Assembly (NCBI RefSeq): GCF_027595985.1
Contig: NC_073303.1
Span: 326,739,679-326,803,678, forward strand
Source: Sorex araneus
Taxonomy: Eukaryota; Chordata; Mammalia; Eulipotyphla; Soricidae
Direction: 5' to 3'
Length of the DNA: 64,000 nt
Part shown: positions 1 through 10,757 of the stretch, one piece after another
How positions within the stretch are numbered: the stretch's first letter is position 1
How the letters are laid out: every line of letters starts with the position of its first letter
Program-made: the position numbers and the translations under genes
Notes under the pieces: generated by a model
The model's input: only the letters and a program-made list of their open reading frames with translations
What the model was told of the DNA's origin: nothing
Databases searched by the model: none

Positions 1-289
1 TTAAATCACCGTGTGGAAGATTACAATGCTTTCGGGCTTAGGTCTCAGTTATACAATGCTGAAACAACCATCCCTTCACCAGTGCCCATATACCACCACC
101 AAAAAAAAAAAAAAAAACCAAACCCACACAGTACATCTCCCATCCCGCCCCCCCACCCCCTACCTTGTAACTGATAAGTTTCATTTTACATTCTGTTTAC
201 TTTGGTTACATTCAATATTTCAACACAAACCTCACTATTGTTGTTAGGAGTACCCCACTAGATTCAGACCTACTGTGAAGACAAATAAG

Positions 290-660
290 GTCGCGCGGCC
301 GCAGTAGCAGTAGCGGCCACGCGGTTTTGAATTTCTGTACTTTAACAAGAAGTCCAGGGAGATTTCTTCTAGATATTAGATAATTGCAGGCTTGAAAACC
401 CAATCTGTGGTAGTCTTAATATGGCGGCCACTGCGCCCTTCATCCCCGGAGAGAAAGAGGAGAGAGAGAGAAATACCTTTCCCCTCCTGGGCGGGCACGG
501 GGCCGAGGCTTAGTTCTCAGGCTGGAGACATTCTGCGAGGAGTTGCCCACGCCGAGAGAGGTTTTGCTGGGTCTGGATTCACGCTTGTGCAGCTGCGGAG
601 AGGCCACACATGCGTGCGGCCCCCGGGATCACATCTCGGCGGAGGGAGGGGCCGGTGCCT
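290..660. promoter_or_regulatory. CpG-rich cassette inside the L1-tailed element
   Basis: CpGs cluster densely here, unlike in most of the window. They include a NotI-type octamer 'gcggccgc' near 296 and a YY1-like core 'atggcggcc' near 421. The block sits between the ORF1 remnant and the 3' tail. A promoter role is inference from composition only. Confidence 0.4.
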
Positions 661-666
661 CCCACC

Positions 667-1060
667 TTCCCAAGAATTTTTTTGCTTTATTTTTATGTTC
701 ATTTCCATTTTCTGCTGTTGTCGGGAGAGTCTCTGCACCTCATCTCCGAGCTCACTGATTCTATCCTTAGCAACGGTTGCTCTGTTGCTGAGGTCTTCCA
801 TTGAGTTTTTCATTTCACCTGTCAAGTTTTTTAGGTCTGTCATTTCTGCTTGTTTGCATTTTCCTCACCTCTGCTTCCATATTCTCTTGTATTTTATCAG
901 CAGTGTGTCCCATTGTTTCTTTGAGCTCCTTATACGTCTTTAAAAGTTCTATTTTAAATTCCTTATCTCAGATGTAATACAGTTCATTGTTACTGTTTGA
1001 TTCATTTGGGCTAGCAACTTCAACCATTGGGCTTGGTGAGTTTCTGCATTGTTTTACCAT
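667..1060 (-). pseudogene. L1 ORF1 N-terminal remnant (coiled coil)
   Basis: ORF1p is the L1 RNA-binding trimeric chaperone. A start codon at about 1060 (minus) opens a frame resembling ORF1 N-termini. It has an in-frame stop near 960 and a frame break near 850. The downstream piece then reads 'KNSMEDLSNRATVAKDRISE' and continues as a heptad-rich coil to about 670. The RRM and C-terminal domains seen in the copy at 10.75-11.8 kb are absent. The open stretch running on to about 517 is the CpG-rich cassette read through by chance. The gene is broken and not functional. Confidence 0.7.
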
Positions 1061-1140
1061 AGTGACCTTTGTGTTTTGGAGTTTTATCTCCTGTTGTTGT
1101 ATGTTTATGGTCCTTGCAATCGGGCTATTTTTGTGAGTTG

Positions 1141-1849
1141 CCTGGCTTATTGGTAGGTATATGTGAGACCTGGGATAAGTAATGCCTCAAATGTGGGGTG
1201 TAGAGAAAATAAGTTCTTGACACAGATGCACCAGAGTCCATGTGGTTTTGTGTTTAGGGGGTTAGGAGGTGTTCCAGATGAGTGGATGGGGGAGTGACAA
1301 TAGGGGTCCACAAACCTGATGGAGGAAGTTGACAGCACAGCACTGGATGGGCAACGGCTGGGGGCAGGATGCAGGACCCCCAGGATGCTGGGAGGAGTTG
1401 GGGTCTGGGTGCATTGGGCACATTTTCACCTCAAACATTTAAAAGTAAAGTGTCTTGAGAAATTAGAAGAGGAACACACAGTACCTGACAGTGAGGTTTT
1501 CTAGGATTAAAACTAAGCTATAGTTTAAAAAGTTGCCTTGTCACCAGCCCTGAAGCAGCATGAAGGCCAATCCCAGTAGAAAATGCAGAAAGAGCCCTGG
1601 TGAGACCAACCGAGGGTCCCCTCAGAAAAATGTTTCAAGGGGGAAAAAAAGACCATGATAAGAATTTGAGAAAATATCACCAGGAATTCAATCTGTTTCA
1701 TATCATGCTAGCAATGGGTGCTTATCTCTACAGAGAAAGCCCTAAGTTGAAAGTTTCAGAAAATTCCTGTAAAAATCACCTTCGCAAATACAAGCCACAA
1801 AGTCTTCATTCTGGTGCTTCCTGTATTTCTATCTGACAAGTGTAATTCG
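1141..1849. other. No recognised feature
   Basis: Mixed-composition DNA between the first L1-tailed element and simple repeats. Short chance ORFs only. Confidence 0.6.
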
Positions 1850-1952
1850 TTTGTTTGTTTGTTGGTTGGTTGGTTGGTTTTGTTTTTTCACTTTGTGGGA
1901 GATCCTCAGCTCTCTCCTCTGTAGAAATCTGGATTCTCTTTTGAATGCAAAA

Positions 1953-1985
<33 letters not shown>
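1850..1985. repeat. Simple repeats (TTTG)n/(GGTT)n and (CTGT)n
   Basis: A run of 'gtttgttt' then 'ggttggtt' units lies at 1850-1880, and about seven CTGT units at 1958-1982. Pyrimidine-rich sequence follows to about 2030. Confidence 0.9.
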
Positions 1986-1986
<1 letters not shown>

Positions 1987-2034
1987 TCTAGGCTCCTCTC
2001 TCCCTCCCTCTCTCTGCCTGTCTGCCTCTCCATA

Positions 2035-3001
2035 GAGTTCTCTGAATAAAGCTAGTTTATCTCCATATTAGTCTCTGCCTGAATTCCTTTCTGTGAGGCT
2101 AGACAGCTGACCTAGAACCTGGACAGAGGTTAGGCCTGATTTTCCCTTTCCCCACAAAGAACGATTTCGTGCTGTAGATGAAGTAGATTTTGGATGTTGC
2201 TTCACGGCAACCGAGTAGGGATGGTGGAATGCTTTAGAGTGCCATGCACAGGCTTGTGGCAACTTCATCATTATAACCCTCCCCAAGCTCTTCCATCGGG
2301 AGGCCAAGGGGGGTCTAGCAGATGGTGGTACCACTTTCTTTCAAAGCTTGCTCCCTACTTTCCCCAACAACATTATTTTGGAAACCCTGGGAGATCTAAA
2401 TCTTTTGGAAAACCCAAATAACCAGTTTTAAAAGCATGAGATAGTTGAGAAAGTAAGAAACAAAAATGCCCAAAGACAAGACTTGTTCAAAACTAAGTCT
2501 AAATTACCTAGTTTTTTCAAATGTGCATCATATACCCAACATCATGTACCCAACACTTGACCTTGCTTCCAAGATAGGAAGCACTCAAAATACTTGAACA
2601 AAGAACCAGGAATTGACATGTTGCAGGTAGATTGGTTTGGGGACCTTGATAATGAACTTTTGGGAAATAAAATTTAAGAGATCCTCCAGCCCTGAAGTTC
2701 CAGGCCCGAAGTAGCCCAAGGCATGAAGGCCACAATCCATTGAGATGCAAATCCTGAACTCATTGAAGGTGAAGAAATCCAAGGCCTTATCTGGAGAAGG
2801 GTGGGCCCCTCAGAAAGAAGAAGTTACAGAAGAAAAGAAAAGTTACAGAAGAAAAGTCCTGGTGATGTTATGAAAAGATCACCAGGATGCAGGGCTTTCC
2901 CTGTGACAATACCTAGATTAAGTTTTGTTTTGTTTGAACTCCAGGAAAACACCTTTGGAGGAATTGAATAAAACAAAACCATTTAGGGCTTGCCCTAGAA
3001 C

Positions 3002-3002
<1 letters not shown>
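2035..3002. other. No recognised feature
   Basis: No repeat or gene recognised. A short direct duplication 'agttacagaagaaaag' occurs at about 2820-2855. Confidence 0.55.
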
Positions 3003-3095
<93 letters not shown>

Positions 3096-3290
3096 CTTTC
3101 TCTCTCTCTGTCTTTGTCCCTTTCTCTCCTCCCCTTCCCCTATCCCTCTTCCTCAACCTTTCTCTCTTCCCCTCCTCCTCCTTCCCCTCCCTTTCCCACT
3201 CTCTCTCCCTCCCCATTTACTCCCACCCCTTCCCTCTATCCCCCTTCCTGTGCTTTTCCCTTCTCTTCCTTTCATTTGCCACCACATCTT
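3003..3290. repeat. (CT)n microsatellite and polypyrimidine tract
   Basis: About 90 bases of nearly perfect CT dinucleotides (3004-3090) are followed by imperfect pyrimidine-rich sequence to about 3290. Long ORFs on either strand here are repeat artefacts. Confidence 0.97.
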
Positions 3291-3308
3291 TCTAATTTCT
3301 TTCAATAA

Positions 3309-3472
3309 GGACCAGAAAGATAATACAGTGGGTAGGGTGTTTGACTTGCTCATGGCCAACTGGGGTTTGATCCCTGGTATCCCAGAGTAGTTCTTCAGTG
3401 CAGAACCAGGAATAAGTCCTGAGCATCATTGATGTGTGCCCCTTCAAAAAAAGAAAATAAATAAATACATAC
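3309..3472 (+). mobile_element. SOR-type SINE, degraded, with TSD
   Basis: The tRNA-like head ('cagtgggtagggtgtttg', 'ggtttgatccc') is followed by the SOR body and an A-rich tail ending at 3472. The 14-bp perfect target duplication 'atttctttcaataa' is at 3295-3308 and 3473-3486. Confidence 0.88.
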
Positions 3473-3486
3473 ATTTCTTTCAATAA

Positions 3487-4197
3487 AAACTATCTTGCTT
3501 CATATTTCACCTCCTGAAATGCATTTCTTCAAGGGAAGGTGACAGGCCCCGAGCACCTGTGCCCAAGTTCAGATTGACTTTCCTTTCCTAAAAGAGCAAT
3601 TTTTCACTATAGTGTGAGTTTCTGGCTCCCCAAGAACCCAGGTGGTGGGGTACCATTTCCACACTGTGCAGAACAACATGCTGGGCTTCAGGCATAGTTT
3701 GACGGCTGCCTTATGAGGCTGGAGGGATGTAAGCATCTGTGCCACGTAGGTGCTCATTACATAATTTACTAGTCCTCACCCATCCTAGACTTTTTCCCAG
3801 GTGGCCCAGGTGGGCCAAGTAGAGAGGTAGAAGCACTCTTCTTGAAGCTACCTCCCTCGCTTCCCACTTTTACCATGCCACCTGCAACAGATGCAAGCAA
3901 GGCTACACCTCAACCATTATACGTAGTTAGCATTCTTTGCAGGCTGAACTTAGGAAAAATTGTGACATGTCTGAAACTACTCTTAACCCTGTAAAATGTT
4001 CCTAAAGAATACTGTAACCATGAAAGGTGTTTTACTGCCACTCAAATGAGAGACATAATGTCTCATAGGTAGAAAAAAACTTTTATTTTCAATAAGCTGG
4101 CATGTTGGAAGATAGGCGACTCATGTCTTCAAAGCAGCCATCTTGTCTGAATGGTCAAAAGGGGGTTTTGATTTGTTTGATTTTTTGTTTGCTTGAA
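3487..4197. other. No recognised feature
   Basis: Unique-looking sequence with no repeat, ORF or RNA gene I can support. Confidence 0.55.
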
Positions 4198-4379
4198 TTT
4201 TTTTTGTTATTGTTGCTGTTTTTAATTTTGGAGCTATGCCTGGTAGAACTAAGGACTTAGTCCTGGTTCTGTGCTTAGGGATAGCTCCTGATGGTGCTCA
4301 GAAGGGGTGCCAGGATTGAATGAGGGTCAGTTGTTTTTGAGGCAAGCATCTAATCTGCTGTACTAGCTTTTTAGTTCCA
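4198..4379 (-). mobile_element. SOR-type SINE, old
   Basis: Reverse-oriented body: T-rich start, 'ctggttctgtgcttaggg', 'ggtgctcagaagggg', 'gaggcaagcatctaatctgctgtac'. No clear target duplication. Confidence 0.75.
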
Positions 4380-4490
4380 CAACAAGGGGTCTTTATAGAA
4401 AGGAAGGAAGCATATCTTTAGGAAGAGTTGGTTCCAGAATGAAAGATAAAATATAAAATAAAGGTGCCCAAATTAATAAAAATTCCCTTG

Positions 4491-4915
4491 AGGAGAAAGG
4501 GACCCTTCTACACTGCTGGTGGAAATGCTGACTAGTTCAGCCCTTTTGGAAAACAATATGGACGATTCTCAAAAAACTAGAGGTTGAGCTCCCATTTGAC
4601 CCAGCAATACCACTTCTGGGAATATATCCCAGAGGAGCAAAAAAGTATAGTCGAAATGACATCTGCACTTATATGTTCATTGCAGCACTGTTTACAATAG
4701 CCAGAATCTGGAAAAAACCTGAGTGCCCTAGAACAGATGACTGGTTGAAGAAACTTTGGTACATCTATGCAATGGAATACTATGCAGCTGTTAGAAAAAA
4801 TGAGGTCATGAAGTTTGCATATAAGTGGATCAGCATGGAAAGTATCCTGCTAAGTGAAATGAGTCAGAAAGAGAGAGACAGACATAGAAAGATTGCACTC
4901 ATCTGTGGAATATAG
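4491..4915 (+). pseudogene. L1 ORF2 C-terminal remnant
   Basis: ORF2p is the L1 endonuclease/reverse transcriptase; this is only its C-terminal end. The frame contains 'PFDPAIPLLGIYP', then an 80-residue open stretch from 4673 with 'MFIAALFTIARIWKKPE' and 'DRHRKIALICGI' before the TAG at 4913-4915. An in-frame stop near 4530 breaks the piece where the young copy at 63.2 kb has a cysteine-rich segment. It cannot encode a working enzyme. Confidence 0.9.
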
Positions 4916-5378
4916 AATAATAGACTAGGAGCCTAACACCCAAGAATAGTAGAAATAAGTACCAGGAGGTTGACTCCATGGCTTAGAAGCTGGTCTCTCT
5001 CATTCTGGGCAACTCAGAGAAGGGAACACCAAGTAAAATGTGGTCGGAGGTCATGCGGTGGAGGGGTGAAACGCATGCCGAATGTAGACTAGAGACTGAA
5101 CACAATGGCCGCTCAACACCTTTATTGCAAACCACAACACCTAATCAGAGAGAGAGAACAAAAGGGAATACCCTGCCATAGTGGCAGTTTGGGGTGGGGG
5201 GAGACGGGACTGGGGAGGGTGGGAGGGACGCTGGGTTTACTGGTGGTGGAGAATGGGCACTGGTGAAGGGATGGGTTCTCGAACTTTGTATGGGGGAAAC
5301 ATGAGCACAAAAATGTATAAATCTGAAACTGTACCCTCACAGTGATTCACTAATTAAAAATTAAAATTAAAAAATAAA
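4491..5378 (+). mobile_element. 5'-truncated LINE-1
   Basis: Contains the last part of ORF2 and a full 3' UTR that ends 'cacagtgattcactaatt' and an A/T-rich tail. The sequence begins inside ORF2, as in ordinary 5' truncation. Imperfect flanks 'aaattcccttga' (4480-4491) and 'aaatccccttaa' (5376-5387) may be an aged target duplication (10 of 12). Confidence 0.92.
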
Positions 5379-6180
5379 TCCCCTTAAACTGGTCCCCAGA
5401 GACACACAGTCTTATCTGCAAATCTTAACAAAGGGTTCACTTTGGGAGGAAGGGTAAACTGAGAACAAACTGTCCTTATCTTAATGCTTTGGGGCAAGGA
5501 TGGTTGTCTTTGTCTAATATTGATCTCTGTCCAGTTTCAGTGTCTTTGCCAGCTTGCTTTCACAGTCTTCATTGTTCCCAAGTTACCTCTTTGATAGTCT
5601 TCAAGGATTACACCTGTGATGTAAAATGTGATTGGAGATGTCAAATCTTCACTTTACATTTAATTTTCCTCCTTTTTTCCATCCCCAAATCTTTATCTCT
5701 ATTTTACAATTCATTCCAAAACCAAACATACCAATGTCTTTTAACTCATTCAACTTCACATGACTTCCAGGAATCTGAAAGTTCTATGGCTAAAAGTGGC
5801 CTAACGCATCTTTTTCTCCTGTTAAAACTCATATTCACAAGTTTAAAGTTCTAAAGGACTCTATTTAATGAGTCGCCGATTGTTCTTCATCCATGTAGCA
5901 AGAAGAAAGACACTATAAGGATTTGCAGAAGATTTGATACTTTCATAGACAGAAATACGGTAGGACAAGGCCATTAGCAAGAAAAAAGAAAGATTTGTCT
6001 AAGTCAGTTTCTCTCCAGAGGAGGGCAGCTTCTCATGCACATTACCTCACTGGAATTGATCAAGAAATACTAATTAATTATTTAATGTTACACCCCTGGG
6101 GGAGGCTGAAAGCACTGTTCCCATCAGGTACTAAGTCTGTGTGGAATATTACATAAATTACTGCATTTTGCAGCTGTAAT
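5379..6180. other. No recognised feature
   Basis: No known repeat or exon recognised. An ORF of 121 codons at 5489-5854 (+) has no recognisable motif and is probably chance. Confidence 0.55.
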
Positions 6181-6361
6181 TTGTTTATTTATTTATTGGT
6201 TTGGGGGACAGATCCATTGGTATTCAAAGTTTACTCCTGACTCTATGTTCAGGCATCACTTCTGGCGGTGCTTAGGAAACCATGTAAAATGTCAGGGGGA
6301 TTTAACCCAGGATGGCTGTGAGCAAGGCAAGCACCTTACCTGCTCTTATCTTGCTGGCCAT
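6181..6361 (-). mobile_element. SOR-type SINE, old
   Basis: Reverse SOR body with 'tttactcctgactctatgttcaggcat', 'ggcggtgcttagg' and head remnant 'gcaaggcaagcaccttacctgct'. Target duplication not visible. Confidence 0.8.
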
Positions 6362-6677
6362 TTCTTTCTTTAGCACAGTAAAGTGTCATTTCAGTGCCTT
6401 GAATGTGACAAGAAATGAATATTTGGAGGCGCAACCCCTTTGTGACATTTAGTGGGAAAGTCTGTCCATTTTCCAAAGATTTGTCTCTGCTGGTGGGAAT
6501 TTCCAGGAACTTGTTCCACTCCCCACAACTGAAGAAGTCATAGAGAACATAAAGGCAATTTGACAATTCCACAGAGAGTTTTATAAGAGAGTGAAAAAAA
6601 TAATAGGAGGAAATCTGAACTTTGAGAGAAAGCTTGACTCATCTTGCTAAGAATTTCACTGCTACTGTCTATTTCCA

Positions 6678-6800
6678 TTACTTATTTATTTACTTACTTT
6701 GAGCATATGTGATCATTCTCAGAGACTACTCCTGAAGAGCTAGAGGCTGTTCCTGGCTCTATGCTCAGGAGATACTCCTGGCAGTGCTTAAGGGTGCCTG
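6678..6800 (-). mobile_element. SOR-type SINE fragment
   Basis: Only the tail half is left: 'gactactcctgaagagctag', 'ctggctctatgctcagg', 'actcctggcagtgctta'. The tRNA head is missing. Confidence 0.7.
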
Positions 6801-7396
6801 TTTCTTCTAAAACGCCTATTTGACCTTCCATGAACTCGGTAGAGCCACTCACTATGTGTCAGGCTGGTGTTTCACTCATTTTACCTAGTTCACATCAAAA
6901 TATCCTGTAAAGTTTGTTTGGAAAGGCATAAATTGCAAAAAGTCATTATTCAAAGACAATATGATATCTTTTTCTCTAGGGGTTAAGACAACTCATAGTT
7001 TTTCCTGGTAGTTATTAACTGCCCAATAAGTTTGCCCCAAAGTCTTTTCTTGTTCTGGAACCAGAGGATTCTAGACAAGTAGGAGTAGAAATAATAAGCA
7101 GTGCTCTCCTGGGTAATGTTAGAGCATCATTCCTGGGAGGTTTAAGCTCATGTTGAATGGTGCAAAAATCAAAAGGGGACATGAAACTACACTCTAGCAT
7201 ATACCTGTGATTGATGCCCCTTGTTTCTGTTCATTTCTGCATGTTTTTTTTTTCTCCAGCCTGACTACTTTAATATTGCGGGTGAGGGGATTGCTTATCA
7301 AACACAAGAATGTAAACAAACACATAAGGACACATCTTTAACTTCTGCCTCAAGTTCCAATATTGCTCAGCATTGCTCTAATCTTTGTTTAAGATT
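6801..7396. other. No recognised feature
   Basis: Ordinary AT-rich DNA between a SINE fragment and the large L1; nothing supported. Confidence 0.5.
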
Positions 7397-7875
7397 TTGA
7401 TATTATTCTTTTTATATATTTTTTTTAATGAATCACCATGAGATACAGTTACAGACTTGCAAACTTTCATGATTATGTTTCAGCCATACAATGATCGAGT
7501 ACTCATCCCTCCACCGGTGCCCATTCTCCACCACCAATGTTCCCAGTACCTCTTCTGCCACCCCACCCTATCCCCACCCTGCCTTTGTGGCAGCACATTC
7601 CCTCTTACTCTCTCACTCTTCTTTTGGGTGTTACGGTTTGCAATACAGATATTAAGTGGCCATCGTGTTTGGTCCAAAGTCTACTTTCAGTACGCATCTA
7701 CCATCCGAGTCCTCTAAGCATCATTTATTTAGTGGTCCCTTCTCTATCCCAGCTGCCTTTTTCCCCAGCATGTGAGGGCAGCTTCTAAGCCATGGAGCGA
7801 TCCTTCTGGCCCTTATCTCTATTGTCCTTAGGTGTTAGTTTCCCATTAAGTTACATTATATTCCACAAATGAGTG

Positions 7876-10757
7876 AAGTCATTTTATGCCTGTCCCTCTC
7901 TCTCTGATTCATTTCATTTAGCATGATACTCTCCATGTCGATTCACTTATATGCAAATTTCATGATTTCATCTTTTCTAACAGCTGCATAGTATTCCATT
8001 GTGTAGATGTACCAAAGTTTCTTTAACCAGTCATTTGTTCTCGAGTACTCAGGTTATTTCCAGATTCTGGCTATTGTAAATAGTGCTGCAATAAACATAC
8101 ATGTGCAGATGTCATTTCTACTGTATTTTTTTTCATCTCTGAGGATATATTCCCAGAAGTGGTATTGCTGGGTCAAATGGGAGCTCAACTTCTAGTGTTT
8201 TGAAAACATCCATATTGTTTTCTAAAATGGCTGAACCAGTTGCCATTCCCACCAACAGTGAAGGAGAGTCCCCTTATCCCTGCATCCATGCCAACATCAG
8301 TTGCTTTTGTTCTTTTGAATGTGTGCTCATCTCTGTGGTGTGAGATGATATCTCATTGTTAGTTTGATCTGTATCTCCCTGATGATTCATGATGAAGACA
8401 TTTTTTTATGTGCCTTTTGACCGTTCAGATTTCTTCTTTGAGAAAATTTTTGTTCATTTCCTTGCCCCAGGGCTGGAGCAATAGCATAGCGGTAGGGCCT
8501 TTCAGGCGGCCGACCCGTGTTTGATTCCTCTGCCCCTCTGGGAGAGCCTGGCAAGCTACCGAGAATATCGCGCCTGCACAGCAAAGCCTGGCAAGCTACA
8601 GATGGGGTATTGGATATGCCAGAAACAGTAACAATAAGTCCCACAATGAGAGATGTTACTGGTGCCCACTTGAACAAATCGATGAGCAACAGGATGACAG
8701 TGACAGTGACAGTTCCTTGCCCCACTTTCTGATGGGATTGAATGTTTTCTTCTTGTAGCATTCAACCAGTGCCTTGTATATCCTTGATTCTAACCCCTTA
8801 TCAGAAGGATGTTGGGTGAGTATCCTTTCCCATTCTGTAGACTGTCTTTGTATTCTGGTCACTGTTTCTTTTGAGGTTCAGAACTTTCTTAGTTTAAGAT
8901 AGTACCATTTGTTCATCTGTTTCCACTTGCTTGGCCAGTCACATTTCATCTTTGAAGATACTATTAGCTTCAATGTCATGGAGGGTTTTGCTGGCCTTTT
9001 CTTCAATGTGCCTTATGGATTCTGGTCTGACGTTGAGATCTTTAATCCATTTTGATTTGACTTTTGTGCATGGTGTTAGGTAGAGGTCTGAGCCCATTTA
9101 TTCCAATGTAGCTGTCCAGTTTTGGCAGCATCATTTGTTAAGGAGCCTTTTCTTGCTCAATTTTATATTTATTGCTCCCTTATCAAAGATTAGATGATCA
9201 TGTATTTGAGGATGTTCAACCCTATTACATTGGTCTGCAGCTCTGTCTTTGTTCCAATAACATGCTGTTTTAATTATTACCGCTTTGTAATAGAGTTTGA
9301 GTTTGGGGTAGGTGAAGCATCCCATCATTTTTTTTCTCCAAGAATTGCTTTAGCTATTTTGGGGGGAGTTGTTGTTCCATATGAATTTCCAGAGTGTTTG
9401 ATCAATCTTTTTGAAGAATTCCATGGGTATCCTTAAAGTGATTGCATTGAATCTGTATAATGCTTTGGGGGAGTATTGCCATTTTGACAATGTTAATTCT
9501 CCCAATCCATGAGCAGGAGATGTGTTTCCATTTCTTCGTGTCCTCTTTTATTTCTTGAAGTAGCATTTTATAGTTTTCTTTGTACAGGTCCTTTACCTCC
9601 TTAGTTAAGCTGATTCTAAAGTACATCATTTTATGAGTCATGATTGTGAATGTGATTGCTTTTTTCATATCGCTTTCTTCTCTCTCAGTATTTGCATATA
9701 GGAAAGCCATGGACTTTTGGGTATTGACTTTATAGTCTGCAACTTTACTATACAAGTCTATTGTTTTTAGGAGCTTCTTGATAGAAGCTTTAGGTTTCTC
9801 TAAATAGAGTATCATGTCATCTTCAAATACTGAGAGCTTGATTTCTTCCTTTCCTATCTGGATGCCCTTAATAACTTTTTCTTGGCTAATTGCTCTGGCA
9901 AGTACTTCCAGTACTATATTGAACAGAAGTGGTGAGAGTGGGAATCCTTGTCTTGTCCCTGATCTTAGAAGGAAGGCTCTTAGTTTTTCCCCATTGAGGA
10001 TAGTGCTTGCCATAGGCTTGTGGTAGATGGCTTTGACTCTATTGAGGAAAGTTCCTTCAATTCCCATTTTGCTGAGAATTTTCTCATAAATGGGTGCTGG
10101 ATCTTGTCAAATGCTTTCTCTGCATCGATTGATATGATCATATGGTTTTTATCTTTTCTTGTATTGATATAATGGATTACATTGATTCACTTGAAAATGT
10201 TAAACTATCCTTGCATCCCTGGAATAAATATCACTTGGTCATGGTGTATGATCTTTTTGATAAGTCTTGGATTCTATTTTCTAATATTTTGTTGAGGATC
10301 TTTGCATCTGTGCTAATCAGGATATCAGCCGTAATTTTCTTTTTTTGTCATGTCTCTGTCTGCTTTTGGCATTAGGGTGATATGTGCCTCATAGAAACTG
10401 CTTGGGAGTGTTTCTATTAAATTTCCTGGAAAATCTTGAAAAGGACTGGCAATAGGTCCTCTTTAAGTGTTTAGAAGAATTTGCTAGTGAATCCATTTGG
10501 ACCTGGCCTTTGTTTTGGGGAAGAATTTTGATTACTGTTTCAATTTCCTTGATAGTGACAGTTCTATTCAGGTATTCCAAATCTTCTTGGATCAGACTTG
10601 GGAGGTTATAGGAATCCAGGAATTTATCCATTTCTTCTAGGCTCTCTAGTTTTGTGGCAAACAGACTTTCAAAGTAATCTTTGATGATCTTTTGAATTTC
10701 TTTGGTTTCTGATGCAATGTCTCCCTTTTCATTTCTGATTCGTTTTATTATTAACAC
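7876..10757 (-). pseudogene. L1 ORF2 remnant: RT to C-terminus, no EN domain
   Basis: Minus-strand pieces in several frames show the ORF2p order. At 10757-10389 a connector reads 'LIIKRIRNEKGDIASETKEI'. Near 10140-10100 sits the RT motif '[10 protein letters not shown]'. At 10067-9402 lie '[20 protein letters not shown]' and the catalytic box, here FEDD instead of FADD (residues 81-84 of that open stretch). At 9328-9131 there is thumb-like 'KLYYKAVIIKTACYW', and at 8862-8740 'QRQSTEWERI'. Frameshifts and a SINE at 8470-8712 break it. The N-terminal EN (about 1 kb or more in the family) is gone. Inactive. Confidence 0.9.
8470..8712 (+). mobile_element. Type-1 SINE (TGACAG tail) inside L1 ORF2, with TSD
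   Basis: tRNA-like head ('ggctggagcaatagcatagc', B-box-like 'gtttgattcc'), long body with 'gcaagctaccgagaatatcg' and 'ggatatgccagaaacagtaa', ending in 'gatgacagtgacagtgacag' with no poly(A). The 12-bp perfect target duplication 'ttccttgcccca' is at 8458-8469 and 8713-8724. Confidence 0.93.

Larger units (their letters stand above)
1..1140 (-). mobile_element. L1-tailed element with ORF1 coil and CpG-rich cassette
   Basis: Read on the minus strand, about 1140-670 carries the start of an L1 ORF1, about 660-396 is a GC- and CpG-rich block, and 395-1 is an L1 3' tail ending in 'ccgtgtggaagattacaatg'-like sequence, which matches the tail of the L1 at 62.3 kb in reverse. ORF1 residues past the coiled coil and all of ORF2 are missing. 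The far end lies outside the window, so the target duplication cannot be seen. It resembles a half-L1 or a chimaeric transcript copy. It is certainly L1-related; the outer boundary near 1140 is approximate. Confidence 0.75.

Noticed and set aside
517-843. 108-codon minus ORF as an intact host gene
   Set aside because: The first part is L1 ORF1 coil and the rest is CpG-rich element sequence read by chance.
2925-3308. 127-codon ORF of Ser/Leu repeats
   Set aside because: It is the (CT)n repeat read as codons; no start context or homology.
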